Shown piece by piece: positions 10,800 to 23,250 of a DNA stretch of 64,000 nucleotides (position 1 is the stretch's first letter; each line of letters opens with the position of its first letter). The notes under the pieces are model-generated. The model was not told where the DNA came from, did not search any database, and saw nothing but the letters and a program-made list of their open reading frames with translations. Made by a program: the position numbers and the translations under genes. The stretch lies in contig CM037587.1 of assembly GCA_021018995.1 (NCBI GenBank), positions 87,417,251 to 87,481,250 of the forward strand, read 5' to 3'. This DNA is from Chloranthus sessilifolius. Taxonomy: Eukaryota; Streptophyta; Magnoliopsida; Chloranthales; Chloranthaceae.

Positions 10800-11579
10800 C
10801 AGTGTATTAAAACTCGGCAAGTTGACTCGGAACTCGGGCGAGTCGACTCACCATAAGGATCAAGAGGCTTAGTGACTCGCTTGACTTGCCGATCCGACTT
10901 GGAAACTCGACCGAGTTTTCGGACTCAGCGAGTCGACTTAAGTGATTTACATGTGGACCGGGTGGGGGTTTGAATTTTGTTTAAAGGGCAAAAACGTCAA
11001 ATTCTTTTACATATATAAAGCAATTCTAGCCTCTACCCCTAAAATTACTCCAGCCCGAGCCCTAAAATCGCTCAGCAGAAAGAAGAAAAAGAATAAGAAG
11101 AAGAAGAAGAAATAGAAGAAAAAGAAAAAAAAGAAGAGCTCCAACCCTAATCTCGCTCCAGCTTACTGATTTATGTAACTCTCTAGCCAGCCCTAATCTC
11201 TCTCTCTCTGGGTTTAAATAGCCCTCATAAGAGTGGTGACGATGGAGTTTCTGGTGAACTATTTATAATTTTTGTGGTGTTCAAATTATCGTATACCATT
11301 AGTGATTTAAGATTTGACGAATCCACCCGTTAAAGTGATTCGCATCATCTCTGGAACTAAAGTGGGACTAGAACCTGTATATTTTAATAGCTGATATTAA
11401 AGTGATAATGCCCAGCAATTGGGTGCTTTGTCAGATGTTTTTATACATATACATAAATTATATTTTAAATGTTTATTAAATAATTTGAGTCGGACCGAGT
11501 CGAGTAGGGACGAATTTCCGAGTTAACTCTACTCAGCTGACTTTCGAGTCGAGTCGAGTTTTCGTGTTTTAAATCCATG
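10800..11579. mobile_element. non-autonomous hAT element, 780 bp
   Basis: An exact 8-bp duplication ACTGCAAC flanks it (10792-10799 and 11580-11587). Ends CAGTGTATTAAAACTCG and, inverted, CATGGATTTAAAACACG are related. The end regions are rich in ACTCGAGTCGACTCG-like repeats; the middle (about 11000-11450) has a different composition with a purine tract and CCCTAATC blocks and may be captured sequence. No transposase frame. Confidence 0.85.
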
Positions 11580-11727
11580 ACTGCAACTTTGACTAAAACT
11601 ACCTTTTTCAAACTTGCGATTTTCTTGATGGAAGCATTTTCTTATCTAATCAACCTGGAATTTGCTAAATTTTTTAAAGCAGATGAGAAGTCACCCAAAG
11701 GAGCCAAGCATGAACACATAGTGAGAC

Positions 11728-12105
11728 TAGGTGTGCAAGTTCGGTTAATCAAACCGAACCAAACCAATTTTTTCAGTTTTTGGTTCGGTTCCGCCTGAAT
11801 TAAAACTGAACTGAAACAAATCGGTTTTGGTTAACCGAAATTCCGAAAACTTTGAACCGAAAAATATCGGTTCTATTTGGTTTCTGATTTTTCAAATTTT
11901 TTTGGTTTTTTGTTTTTTCAGTTTTTTTATTGGTTTTTTCGATTTTGGGTCGTTTTTCTCATCCTACCCGACCAGTTTTCGGTTTCTGGATTCGAAATCG
12001 CTTTCTGTGTATTCGGTTTTGGGTCAGTTTGATGCCGGTTTTCGGTCGGTTCGGTCCATCGGTTCTTGGTCGGTTTCGGTTTTTGGTAGAAAACTTACAC
12101 CCCTA
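11728..12105. mobile_element. hAT-type MITE, TAGGTGTG family
   Basis: Ends TAGGTGTGCAAGT and ACTTACACCCCTA are inverted repeats. Flanks AGTGAGAC and AATGAGAG match at six of eight positions, suggesting an aged 8-bp duplication. The interior is full of CGGTTTTGG and AACCGAA blocks. Confidence 0.7.
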
Positions 12106-12553
12106 AATGAGAGGCCTGAGCATGGATCAAGATTCGGCCGATAATTGAAATTATTGACCGAAATGTATCGGTTTCGGTTGAGACTGAAACGCCCCCCAAA
12201 TATCGGGCCGATTTAATGGGTCTGCAAACTATTGGCGGATAATTTGCAGTGTGCACTATGCACTTAAAGTGCGTAGTGCAACACCGGATCAAACCCCTTT
12301 GCAGTCCCTTTTGCCTCTTGCTTTCGGGTAATTGATACACAGTACCAACACTTTCTCTTGCTCTCCTTCTCCCCTTTCTCTGTTTCCCATTCCGAATGCA
12401 GCTACCCCCCGATTTTCTACGCCTGTTCGTTGTAAGGTACTGATCTTCTCTCCTTTCTTTTTCTTTGTAAATAGATCTAGATCTAGATGTAGATCCGAGC
12501 TGATTTCAGGTCGTCTTGGCTGATAATTCGCGCCATTCTTTACACAATGTCTA

Positions 12554-12554
<1 letters not shown>

Positions 12555-12612
<58 letters not shown>
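12555..12612. repeat. (AT)n microsatellite, left hAT arm
   Basis: AT run mirrored by runs in the right arm at 19413-19490 and 19613-19686. Confidence 0.95.
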
Positions 12613-12617
<5 letters not shown>

Positions 12618-12955
12618 GGGCTAACTGTACAATTTAAGAAAAAAACTTGAAACCAATGTGTTCCATATAAATTTTATTTATTTACTTAGGAATTGAGAGA
12701 CTTAAAATTAAATTTATTTCTTTATTTTATTTATATGAAATTAGTTTAAAAAATAATTCTTAATTTACTTAACTCTCTTTTATCATCTGTCAGATTTAGA
12801 AAAAATGGTTCGGGAGTTAGATCCGGCGTGACAATGCGGAACGCCTATAGGTGACAGCAGACTCAATGCTAAATGTAATTACTGTGGGCACATTATGTTT
12901 GGGGGAGGAGTTAGTTGGTTGAAGCAACACATTGTTGGTGCATGAGGAGAGGTAC

Positions 12956-13908
12956 TAGTGGGGACATCATACAAAGCAAGGCAGGTGAAAGTGCAAAAAG
13001 AAAACAAGAAAGAAAGGAGAAAAGGAAGCTGAAACCGTCTTCAGGAGAAAGAGTACAACAACACGCTGTTAACAGTCCAACAACGCGCTGTTAAAAGTAC
13101 CACAACACGTTGTTAACAGTCCAACATCGCGCTGTTAAAAGTACAATAGCACACTGTTAACAGTCCAACTATGCGCTGTTGGGGACCCCGCTTAGCGACA
13201 AAGTTTCTATTTTATTACAAAAAAATTATCCATTTGTCTTTTATTATTTTAGGATTCTTATTGCGAGTTTTAGGTTATTTAGGGTTTTCTTAGCCTATAT
13301 AAAGGCATTGTAAACACTTTATTAATTAATTTTTTATTATTGAATGAAAAGAGAATTGCTTTTGTGTAAACCCTAGAGAGCTTGTAAAGAGTTTTCAATC
13401 GAGGGAGTGAATCCTTCAAACCTTGAGGAGTGAGCAATCGTTTCTCGTGCGACTTGGTGTAAAACCGACGTACAGCCATGGCTTGAAGCTTCGGAAAACC
13501 CTTGGTGTGAAGCCTTGGAATCTATCCCTTTATTTTGTCTTTTCTTTAGTTGTTGTCAGGTATTATTTTCTTTCATTCTGTTGATAAAAATCAAAATCCC
13601 AAATTGTTCCCCTTTTACTGAATTATTTTAAGCCTTATTTCATATGAAATCCCCGAGTCAAGATATTGCGATTATCGATTGATGCCCTAAACTAGAACGA
13701 AACTCGAGTATCCTCATCGGAGCCGCTTTTCTAGATCGGGAAATTTTCACTCATGCGAATGCTAAAATGGATTAATCTAATTGTTTTATTAATTTCATTG
13801 AATTAATTTTATGTGTTGTATGATTTTGAATATTTCCGCTATTTAATTCATTATAAATTTAATCCCAAATTCGCATATTAATGTTTTAGTGTGACGTCCC
13901 GCGTCAGG
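12956..13908 (+). mobile_element. solo LTR (gypsy) in the left hAT copy
   Basis: The right hAT copy shows the uninterrupted sequence, which fixes the insertion between GAGGTAC and TCTTGTAC. Flanks are GGTAC (12951-12955) and GGTGC (13909-13913), a 5-bp duplication with one change. The end CCCGCGTCA matches the terminus of the gypsy LTR at 2722. The start TAGTGGGGACATCA is a damaged version of the matching inverted repeat. TATATAAA at 13296-13303 is the likely TATA box. No internal region is present. Confidence 0.85.
13057..13182. repeat. six dyad units with exact 22-bp period
   Basis: The units centre on AACAACGCGCTGTTAA-like dyads. The TGTT half recurs at 13067, 13089, 13111, 13133, 13155 and 13177, always 22 bp apart. 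Alternate units share flanks (AACAGTCC versus AAAAGTAC), giving a 44-bp higher order. The array lies 114-240 bp upstream of the LTR TATA box. Confidence 0.95.
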
Positions 13909-15575
13909 TGCATTCTTGTACAAAAGTGTCCATAGAGGTTAGGCAAACGATGAAACAAATGATAACTGACTTAAAAGGGAAGCGTGCGGTGAATGAAAAA
14001 AAAAGAAAAAAATATTGGACTGTATAAGAATGCAAGAGGTTACAAGAGTAGGTGATGATGATGAGGGTGGTGATGGGCTTCGTGACATTAAGAGGGCTAT
14101 CGGAATGAGCCTCACCGAGAAGCGAAGAAAACAAGATGAAGAAGCCGATAGACGTTGCTTAGGAAGGGGCTTGAGTGTGCCCTTTCATCATGAGGGGGGC
14201 TACTGGGTCGTGTCAAACACCATATAACGTGAAGAGTGGACTGGCCGGTACAACCTTCAATAGGAGATTTGTGGGGCTGATCGACCCTTTTTTATTCAGA
14301 AGTCAAAGTGGTAGGCAGCCTAAGATTTTTGGTACCATTCTAAAGACATGGGGGGGCGAAGTTGGGTAAGGCCATAACAAAGTTTCTAGTGTACAACCAT
14401 GTGTTGGCTAACATGGTGGAATCATCATATTTTACGACGATGACACCCAAGCAGAGGCCGGTCTAGGATTGAGTCTCCCATCCGCCTAGATTTAGGCCTC
14501 TCCTTAGAGAGGAAGTTGCGGAGGTTGATGCATATGTGAAAACCTTTCAGGCCGTGTAGGATGAAAGAGATTACACCATCATGTGTGATGGGTGGACGAC
14601 TCACACCAGGTAGTCCCTAATAAAATTTCCTGGTTTATTGCGATGAAGGAACCATTTTTTTAAATTCCCTCAATGCCTCAAAAGAGGTTAAAAGCGTTAA
14701 ATATTTGTTTGAGCTTATGGATGAGGTTGTACGAGATATAGGAGAAGAGAGGGTTGTCCAAATAGTCACTGACAATGCCGCTAATTATAAGGCCGTCAAC
14801 ATCAAACTTATGGAGAAACGCCCACATCTCTATTGGACACTGTGTGCGGCTCACTACTTGGATCTTATGCTCGAGGACCTTTCGGCTCTCCTTTCCTTCA
14901 AAGAGGTCATCGCGAAGAGTAAGATGATCACCAACTTCATATATCAGAGTGCTAGTCTAGTAAATTTGATAAAATCGTTTACTGATAATTTGAACCTGGT
15001 AAGACAGTCAATCACCCGCTTTGCGATCAACTTTATTGTAATGCGAATCATGTTGAGACACTTGAACGGTTTGAAAGCTTTGTGTGGGTTAGCAGCGTGG
15101 AGCATGTATGAAAAGATTCTCGAAAAAGAAACGACTGTTGGCAATGGAGGTGACAGATACAATATATAGCAAATCTTTTTGGAATAGGATGGAGAATGTG
15201 TTGATTGTCTCTGAGCTATTGGTTCAAGTTTTTAGACTAGTGGATGGGGACTACAAGCCTACGATGGGCTACATATATGAAGTGATGGAGAAGGCTAGAT
15301 TGACCATTAAAAAGACATTCCCTAGAAGCTACTAAAAGTATTGGAAAATTATCAATGAATAGTGGGAGAAAAAAATTCACCAAGATTTGAATGCAGCAGG
15401 TACGTATATATTTGCTTAATTTCGTAAAAGATTTCAATATAATGCTACATTTATCCTTAAATCACTAATGATGGGGTTTAACAGGTCGTAACCTCAATCT
15501 AATATACCAGTATAATAGGGAACTCAGCACGACCTCTGAGGAGTACGTTGCTGCATGCTTCGTCATCAGGAGAAT

Positions 15576-16405
15576 TGATGCGAACTTTAGATCCGCTTGT
15601 TTGAATCATGGTCGGATAAAGAGGAGACGTCAAAAGAGAAAGTGGACCCGCGAATGAGTTTTTAAAAAAAGGCCCGTTAAAGACTCGTGTGCACATTAAT
15701 TTAGGCAATATTTTATCTAGGTTTAGTTTCCTTTCTTATTAGGATTCTTTTAATAAGTGACTTGTTTTAGGACTAGTTTCCTTATTTGAATTATTTAAAG
15801 GTCAAGTACATATATGTGATATGTTACTGTTAATCCCGTCATTTTCTGCGCAACCATCGGAAAAATGGTCATAAGTCTACCAATATGTGTCGGAATTGTA
15901 TGATTCTTGTCTTGTTGGAAAGCTACTTCGATAAGCTTTCAAACAAGACCAATTTCATGTCAATCGGACATCGTTTGACCCTTCAAAAGTGATCCATAAT
16001 AAAAAAAGGGATTAATGGTGAAAGTAATTGTGACCGTTAGATTAGAAAGTTTTAATGATTGATTAGGAGTTTTATTTTAAGTAGTATTCCTAGGTTTTTT
16101 TTCCTTATAAATACACATTGTAATCTCTTATGAGAATTAGTATTGATGATGAATGAAAATTATGAGTTTTGCTTTGTGTGAATTATAGAGAACTTGAGAT
16201 GAGTTTTCGATAGAAGAGTGATTCTTCTTCCACTTGCGGTTTGGTGTGAGGCCAACTTTCTTCCTTGGAGCGATTCCTTGGATCTTCTTCTTCTAGCCCT
16301 ATTTTTCCTTTTATTTTTTCGTTTTAATTGAAGAGCGAGAACCTTAACCCCTATTTTGTGGGATTTACGCTATTTTAGGGTTAGCGTGCGATTTTTCCTG
16401 CATCA
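15576..16405 (+). mobile_element. solo LTR, 830 bp, TSD AGAAT
   Basis: Starts TGATGC and ends GCATCA, a perfect 6-bp inverted repeat. AGAAT flanks it at 15571-15575 and 16406-16410. The right hAT copy shows the empty site (GGAGAAT followed directly by the downstream sequence). It holds promoter-like and leader sequence but no dyad array that I can see. Confidence 0.9.
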
Positions 16406-17051
16406 AGAATAGTGTCAGATTTAACGGATCAAGGGAGGGCCATGCGGGAAGGAAGAATCTTATTTAGAGGTTATACTTTACACCATTTATTTTTTATTTA
16501 GAGTTTATACTTTATATTATTTAACAATTTGACGCTCAAAATTATATACAGCTCAGACTTTTTCATGAAAAGACAAGGAAAATTTGGTACCCCTCTCGCC
16601 TTAAGGGAAATCTATAACGTTAAACTAAGTAATTCAATTTAATAATTTTCCATATAAACAGCAAACTCTCATTTGCTTTGAGAGACCTAACATTTCATTT
16701 ACCATATGTAGCGGATAGGTGGATGCACTATGGGGATGTAGATGACGTCCCTATATTAAGAAAGGTTGTGATGTGTGTCCTCTCTAAAACCACCTCCTCT
16801 TCAAATTGCAAGAGGAATTAAAGTAGTTTCTCTCTCATCCGCACCAAGGCCCTTAAAAACCTCTAAAATTTGCCGATATTTAAAATCGTTATTTTTTTAT
16901 GGGTTCGACTCTGCTGACCGTCATTTAGAGACTATATTAACAACTGTTAATATAGTCCATCCATGATATGATGACTATATTACCAGTCGTTGATTTATCA
17001 CTTTGATGGATGGTATTAAAGTTCATCAATTAGATAGTGAGTCGATTACGG

Positions 17052-19230
17052 GTCTTGGTGTGGATGAGAGAGAAAGTGTTCCAATTCCTCTCGCAATTGA
17101 AGAGACAGTCTGAGAGAGGACACTCATGGCAACCTTTCTCAATATAGGGATGTCATCCACATCCCTATAGTGCATCCACCAATCCACTATATTTGGTAAA
17201 TGAAATGTTAGGTTCCTCAAAGTAAAGGAGAGTATGTTGTGCAGACAGAAAATTATTAAATTGAATTACCCGGTTTATTTTTATAGATTTCCCTTAAGGC
17301 GAGAGGGGTACCAAATTTTCCTTGTCTTTTCATGAAAAGATCGAGTTGTATATAATTCCGAGCGTCAGATTGTTAAATAATATAAAGTATAAACTCTAAA
17401 TAAGATATAAATGTTGTAAAGTATAAACTCCTTTGATTCACTAAATGTGGTATCATTCTCCTAATGACGTTGCATGTAGCAACATACTCCTTATAGGCCG
17501 TGCTGAGTTCCCTATTGTACTGGCAGATTGGATTGAGGAAGCGACCTGTTAAACCCACCATTAGTGATTTAGGGATAAATGCAACATTATATTGAAATAT
17601 TTTACAAAATTCAACAAATATATATGTACCTGCCGTATGCAAGTCTTGGTGAAATTTTTTCTCCCACCTTTCATAGATAATTTTTCAATTCTTTTGGTAG
17701 ATTATGGGGAATATCTTTTTAATGGACAATCTAGCCTTCTCCATCGCCTCATATAGGTTGCCCATCGTAGGCTTGTAGTCCCCATCCAGTAGTCTTAAAA
17801 CTTGGACCAACGGCTCAGAGACACTCAACACATTCTCCATCTTATTTCAGAAAGAATTGTTATATATTGTATCAGACACCTCCATTGCCAACGGTCGTTT
17901 CTTTTTCGAGTCTTTTCATACGCGCTCCACGCTGCTAACCCACACAAAGTTTTCAAACCGTTCATGTGCCTCAACATGCTTTGCATTGCAGTAAAATTGG
18001 TCGCAAAGCGGGTGATTGACGATCTTACCAAGTCCAAATTGTCGGTAAACGATTTTATCAAATTTACCAGACTAGCACTCTGATATATGAAGCTAGTGAC
18101 CATCTTACTCTTCGCGATGACCTCTTTGAAGGAAAGGAGAGCCGAAAGGTCCTCGAGCATAAGATCCAAGCGGTAAGCCGCACATGGTGTCCAATAGAGA
18201 TGTGGGTGTTTCTCCATAAGTTTGATGTCGATGGCCTTATAATTAGCTGCATTATCAGGGACTATTTGGACAACCCTCTCTTCTCATATATCTCGTACAA
18301 TCTCATTCATAAGCTCAAACCAATATTTGGCGCTTTTAACCTCTTTTGAGGCGTTGAGGGACTTTAAAAAAATGTTTCCGTCATCACAATAAACTAGGAA
18401 ATTTTATTAAGGACTACGTGGTGTGAGTCGTCCACCCATCACACATGATAGTGCAACCTCTTTCATCCTACACAGGCTGAAAGGTCTTCATAGATGCATT
18501 GACCTCTGCAACTTCCTCTCTAAGGAGAGGCCTATAACTCTAATAGGCTGATGGTAGACTCACCCTTGGACCGACCTCTGTTTGGGTGTCCATCATTGTC
18601 GTAATATACGGTGATTCCACTACATTAGCTGACACGTGGTTGTACACTAGAAACTTTGTTATGGCCTTACCCAACTTCTTCCCCCATGCCTGACCCTCTG
18701 ACTTCTGAATAAAAAAGGGTCCATTGACCCCACAAATTTCCTATTGAAGGATGTACCGGTCTGTCCACTCTCCTTCACGTTATATGGTGTCTGACTCGAC
18801 CCAGTTGCCCTCTCATGATGAGAGAGCCCACTCAAGCCCCCCTTCCAAACTGATGCTTAGCGGCTTATTTTCTTCGCTGCTAGGCAAGGCTCATTCTGGT
18901 AGCCCTCCTAAGGTCACGAAGCTCATCATCAGCTACTCGTGTAACCTCTTCCATTCTGATACGGTTCAATATTTCTTTCTTTTTCTCATTTGCCATACGC
19001 TTCCCTTTTGAGTCGGCTATCATTTGTTTCACCATTTGGCTAACCTCTTTGGACACTTTTGTACAAGACTGTACCTCTCCTCGTGCACCGGCAAGGTGTT
19101 GCTTCAACTTATTAACTGCCCCCCTCAGCATAACATGCCTATAGTAAGTACATTTAACATTGAATCTACTATCTCCTATAGATGTTCCGTGTTACCACAC
19201 TGGAACCAACTCTCGGGCCATTTGTTCTAA
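17052..19230 (-). pseudogene. hAT transposase, right copy
   Basis: Minus-strand counterpart of the left copy. A BED-proximal and linker segment lies near 18880-19131 (VSQMVKQMIADSKGKR). The DUF659-like domain is at 17825-18217 (HLYWTPCAAYRLDLMLEDL). The C-terminal dimerisation region is at 17052-17220 (VDWWMHYRDVDDIPILRKVA; a frame change then gives NCERNW and FSLIHTKTRNR, the hAT hallmark). It lacks the LTR insertions of the left copy but has its own stops and shifts. It is non-functional, and it is the better template for the family. Confidence 0.85.
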
Positions 19231-19408
19231 CCCGAGACATAATAAAAGAGAGTTAAATAAATTGGCCATTATTTTTCAAACTAATTTCATATAAATAAAA
19301 TAAAGAGATAAATTTATTTTTAAGTCTCTCTACTCCTAACTAAATAAATGAAAGTTATATGGAACCCATGGGTTACAAGTTTTTTTTCTTAAATTGTTCA
19401 ATTAGCCC

Positions 19409-19412
<4 letters not shown>

Positions 19413-19485
<73 letters not shown>

Positions 19486-19607
19486 TATATAATTAGAGAG
19501 TGCCATATATGTATACACATATAATTGGGCATATGCAAATAGAGCTACCCATATAATAGCATAGAGTTTTGGTGGGTGCAAATAGTTCTAGGTAGGTGCT
19601 TTTCCAA

Positions 19608-19686
<79 letters not shown>
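19413..19686. repeat. (AT)n/(AC)n microsatellites, right hAT arm
   Basis: Two AT runs (19413-19490, ending in AC repeats, and 19613-19686) separated by about 120 bp not found in the left arm, so the run was split or expanded here. Confidence 0.9.
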
Positions 19687-19689
<3 letters not shown>

Positions 19690-20097
19690 TAGACATTGGG
19701 TAAAGAATGGCGCAAATTATCCGCTCTGATCTACATCTTTATCTAGAAGAAACATAGATCTAGATCTATTTACAAAGAAAAAGAAAAGAGAGAAGATCGG
19801 TACCTTACAACGAGCCAGTGGAGAAAATCAGTGGGTCTGAGCTGCATTCGCAATGGAAAACGGAGAAAGGAGTGAGAGGAGAGAAAGAGAAAATGCTGGT
19901 ATTGTGTATCAATTACCCTAAGGAGAGAGGCAAAAGGGGCTGCAAAGTGTTGCACTATGCACTTGCTGCAAATTATTGGCCGATAATTGCAAGTCCATTA
20001 AATCGGCCTGATAATTTGGGGGTTTCATTTCAGTCTTGACCGAAATCGATACAGTTTGGCCGATAATTGAAATTATCGGCCGAAATTTTGATTCATG

Positions 20098-20399
20098 CTT
20101 TGACATTCCATTAATCAAATATATAAACTATACTAATTAACTTATCCAATTATTTCTGTTAATTTTTTTTCGAAAACATGCAAAGATAATAAAAATATCT
20201 TTAAAATACATAGTTAGAAAAACAAATTACCGAAAAATATGGTCAAGCTGTGCAATTATATAGAAATTTTTTTTATTACAGTGACGCATAACATAGAAAC
20301 GATACTCCACCTCAAATAATATCCACATAGAACACAATGGAATATGGGCAATCTACCTAGAGATACATGGCAATTTGACCAAAATCTGGTTACAAATAC
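20098..20399. other. no recognisable feature
   Basis: AT-rich spacer between the hAT pair and the copia LTR. Confidence 0.5.
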
Positions 20400-20724
20400 T
20401 GTTGGAGATAATGTACTTTTTGCGTGTCCATGTGTGTTTAGGTATTTGTATGTGTCTAGTGGAGTTAATGGGTGTAGTTCCACTTTGAGTGGAGTTAGTG
20501 GGTGTAGTCCCACTTTGCGTAAAAGTATAAGTTTCGTATGCCCTCTATAAGAGGATCTATCTCATGTAACTTGAAACATCTTAATAGCAACAATGTAGTC
20601 CTTAAAGTGCCTTTGCTCTCTTTTTTCTCAGCCCATTCTTCTCCATCTCCTTACCCCAATAAACCTAAATGGTATTTCTCGTTAGTTATTTTTATTTATA
20701 TGTAAGAGCTTCTAGTTTTCTACA
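20400..20724 (+). repeat. copia-type 5' LTR
   Basis: Starts TGTTGGAGATA and ends TCTACA, immediately followed by primer site TGGTATTAGAGC (20725-20736), one base off the tRNA-Met consensus. The size of 325 bp fits copia. The matching 3' LTR was not found. Confidence 0.75.
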
Positions 20725-20736
20725 TGGTATTAGAGC

Positions 20737-22249
20737 GGTTCGACCTTGCACGTCCTTAGGTTCCTTCAGACGTTTGCTCTACACATTGCAGTTTGTTGGA
20801 TCTTTGTGCGTCTGAAATCGAGAACAATAGTTTTGTTGCAGCCGTAATACATTCATCACCCTTTAACCATCTTCATCACTTATGTATTTTTGTCCACCCG
20901 ATATCTACAGAGTGCAGGCTACTACTATTGCAGAAAATATTTTGAAGTAGAAAATATTTTTTGAAGGAAGAAGAAATTTTGAACCAAAGTAGGGTGCTGG
21001 AAGCTGCTGTAGTAGCCAATGAAGTAAAAAATCAATAAGAGAAGAAGAACAAACTAGGAAGTGCTGCTGCAAATCAATAAGATCATGGGTCATGTACCTA
21101 ACACAACCTCAATATATTATTATTTCTACTTAATTTAACTTATAAACAATCTCTCCCATTGTAGACGCACATGGGATCAATCTGGTCCCTCCAATAAACG
21201 GCTACGTCCTGTACGGCATGATCTAAAACCTCCAAAGATCAGATTGTCGGGATCATTTGATGATTGCGGGTTTAATGAAAATACTATGGCAAATCTTTTG
21301 GTTTTCATGCACAATCAAATAGGACTGGATCGAAAGGCTAATAATTTCGCTTATGGTACACACTGATGAGTAAAAAAATAGTCATCGATGAACATCTGGG
21401 TTGACAACGAGCTGACTTAGTCAAAAACTTAACCATTGTGGTCCATCCCCTTAGAGTGGATTGCGCACACAAATAATTTGGTTAACCCCAGAAAAAATGG
21501 AATAGAGTTACGAGAAATCTCATTCAATTAGATATGGTTGATTAAGATGAGACACCAAAAAAATTTATGTGGCAATAGGTCACTCGACACTAAGGTGATG
21601 GCAATGGATCCATCTCTTCATATTTGTCAAGTTTGTCCCAATCTGCCTCACGAGTGGTGCCTGACCATAGGCTAACATATCAACGACTGATATCATATTC
21701 ATAACTAGCACTATTTAATGGATTCTGGTTAACAAACCAAGCAGCATAAAGCATGTTTTCCTAGGAAGACATTTTTTATAACTCAACCAAACACATTTTT
21801 GGTTTCCTAGTCAACCAGGAATTGCTAGGAATCCATAATATTCCTGGCATTTCATGAAAATGCTAGAAAACTACCAAACAAGGCCGAATGTTTGTGCTTT
21901 TTAGTAATTTAGGAGTTTTGATGGAAGTGGAATTAGAACTGAGAATGATAATGAACAGATATTTCAAGTAGAACAAAGAAGGTTAAAGAAGTTGCTAGCA
22001 TGGCAAAAATGAAGGTGACGACATGTATGGACAATAAATAAAGAAAGCACGTATGTGAAGTAATATCCCATTGGTTTTATCATGCTACTATTTCATTCCA
22101 TGTGGCCGACTCTATTTATTTTTCAAAGGTATGCTAGGCAATTGCATTGTATGGTCAAATTTTCAAGCCTCCAAGACTATATGAGCTATCTGAGCTGCTT
22201 TTAAAGCAGAGGTTGATTTGTTTCAATTTTACCTAAATGAGCTCAGTGC
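20737..22249. other. unresolved region after copia LTR
   Basis: Probably copia leader and decayed internal sequence at first. A fragment ending ACCAAACAAGGCC near 21874-21886 resembles a MITE end. I see no readable protein. Confidence 0.35.
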
Positions 22250-23250
22250 TTCATGGAGTGAGAAGGTTCAATTATGTTGAATGGGTGGAAAGATCAGTAG
22301 GGATGCACAATAATTAACTTTTTGGTGTCATGTCCACATGGTACGATGTTCATTTGATCAGTTGATGCATCGATATAGAAAAGAATGCAAAAAGTTTGTA
22401 TAAATTATTTGATGATATTGTAAAAGAAGTTGGAAAAGAAAATGTTAATCAATTGATAATGGATAGTACAGCAAATTATTTTGTTGCTTGAAAGTTGTTG
22501 ATGACGAAGAGAAAACATTTGTATTGATTCGTGTGCAGCTCATTGTCTTAATCTCATCCTGGAGGCAACTGGGAAGATCAATCGTGCTTCATAAGTTATA
22601 GAGAGGTGTAAAAGAGTAGCAAAATTCATTTATAAGTGGTAATTTTTTACTATGATGAGGAGATATATGGGTGACAGAGATCCAAAGGCCAGGCGTCACT
22701 CATTTTACTACTTATTCTTATTGATAACCTCATTGAGCAGGTAATCAAAAATTTACTAAGTTTCCCTCTTTGTTTCTAACAATTTGAATTTTGATTCGAT
22801 CTCTTGTTCAATATTTCAAAATCTACTGTATTTATATTCATCACATCGGTGTCTTGAAAAGATGTTTCTTTTTAATGGGCAATATCTAAATTTCCAAAGT
22901 TCAATAAGGGAAGAAGATTGAGAATATAATTACAGACACGAGCATTTGGCGCAAGTTGGATGAGATCCATAGATTGATTGCTCCTATTACTGGTGCTTTA
23001 AAATTTGTAGGTGGTGATAACACCCGCAATGGGTGTGATATGATCGAATAGACAAGGTTAAAATGGAGATTGTTGAAGCCCACAGCCACAATGAGACACA
23101 CTACATAAATATTGGAGGGCAATTGATGGTAGACGGGATTTGATTGTCCATTCTCCCTTACATGCTACTGGTTATTTTCTCAATCCAAAAGTTCTTGATG
23201 AGGCTAGATTCAGAGCAACTAAACATGATAGCTAGATATTAAAGTTTAAA
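22250..23250 (+). pseudogene. second hAT transposase remnant
   Basis: Plus-strand translation in mixed frames gives DDIVKEVGKENVNQLIMD, then HCLNLILEATGKI and KRVAKFIY. These are the DUF659-like core of hAT transposases, diverged from the pair at 12-20 kb. Stops are numerous. Ends are not defined. Confidence 0.65.

Larger units (their letters stand above)
12790..16851 (+). pseudogene. hAT transposase, left copy, interrupted by two solo LTRs
   Basis: In shifting frames this contains all main parts of a plant hAT transposase. A BED-type zinc finger lies near 12860-12940 (CNYCGHIMFGGG, then WLKQHIVG). A DUF659-like central domain lies at 14705-15165 (VVQIVTDNAANYKAVNIKLM, HLYWTLCAAHYLDLMLEDL). 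A dimerisation region near 16700-16850 is recognisable by comparison with the right copy. Stops and shifts are frequent, for example a TGA shortly after the first Met of the BED region. Solo LTRs at 12956-13908 and 15576-16405 break it further. It is non-functional. Confidence 0.85.
12121..20097. repeat. large inverted pair of decayed hAT transposons
   Basis: The left arm, 12121 to about 16851, and the right arm, about 17052 to 20097, are reverse complements with frequent mismatches and gaps. After removing the two solo LTRs in the left arm, both are about 3 kb. Both outer ends carry the same end (CATGGATCAAGATTCGG and, inverted, CATGAATCAAAATTTCGG). The arms meet tail to tail around a roughly 200-bp spacer. 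No matching target duplication was found at the outer edges, so two separate insertions or a rearrangement are both possible. Confidence 0.85.

Noticed and set aside
13057..13182. Regularly spaced 22-bp units as a CRISPR-like array
   Set aside because: Plant LTR context, units are adjacent dyads without unique spacers, and there are no cas genes.
19493..19696. A Tyr/Ile repeat protein
   Set aside because: Translation of an AT microsatellite.
12121..20097. One single foldback transposon of 8 kb
   Set aside because: No matching target duplication at 12113-12120 and 20098-20105, and the arms each contain a whole transposase relic.
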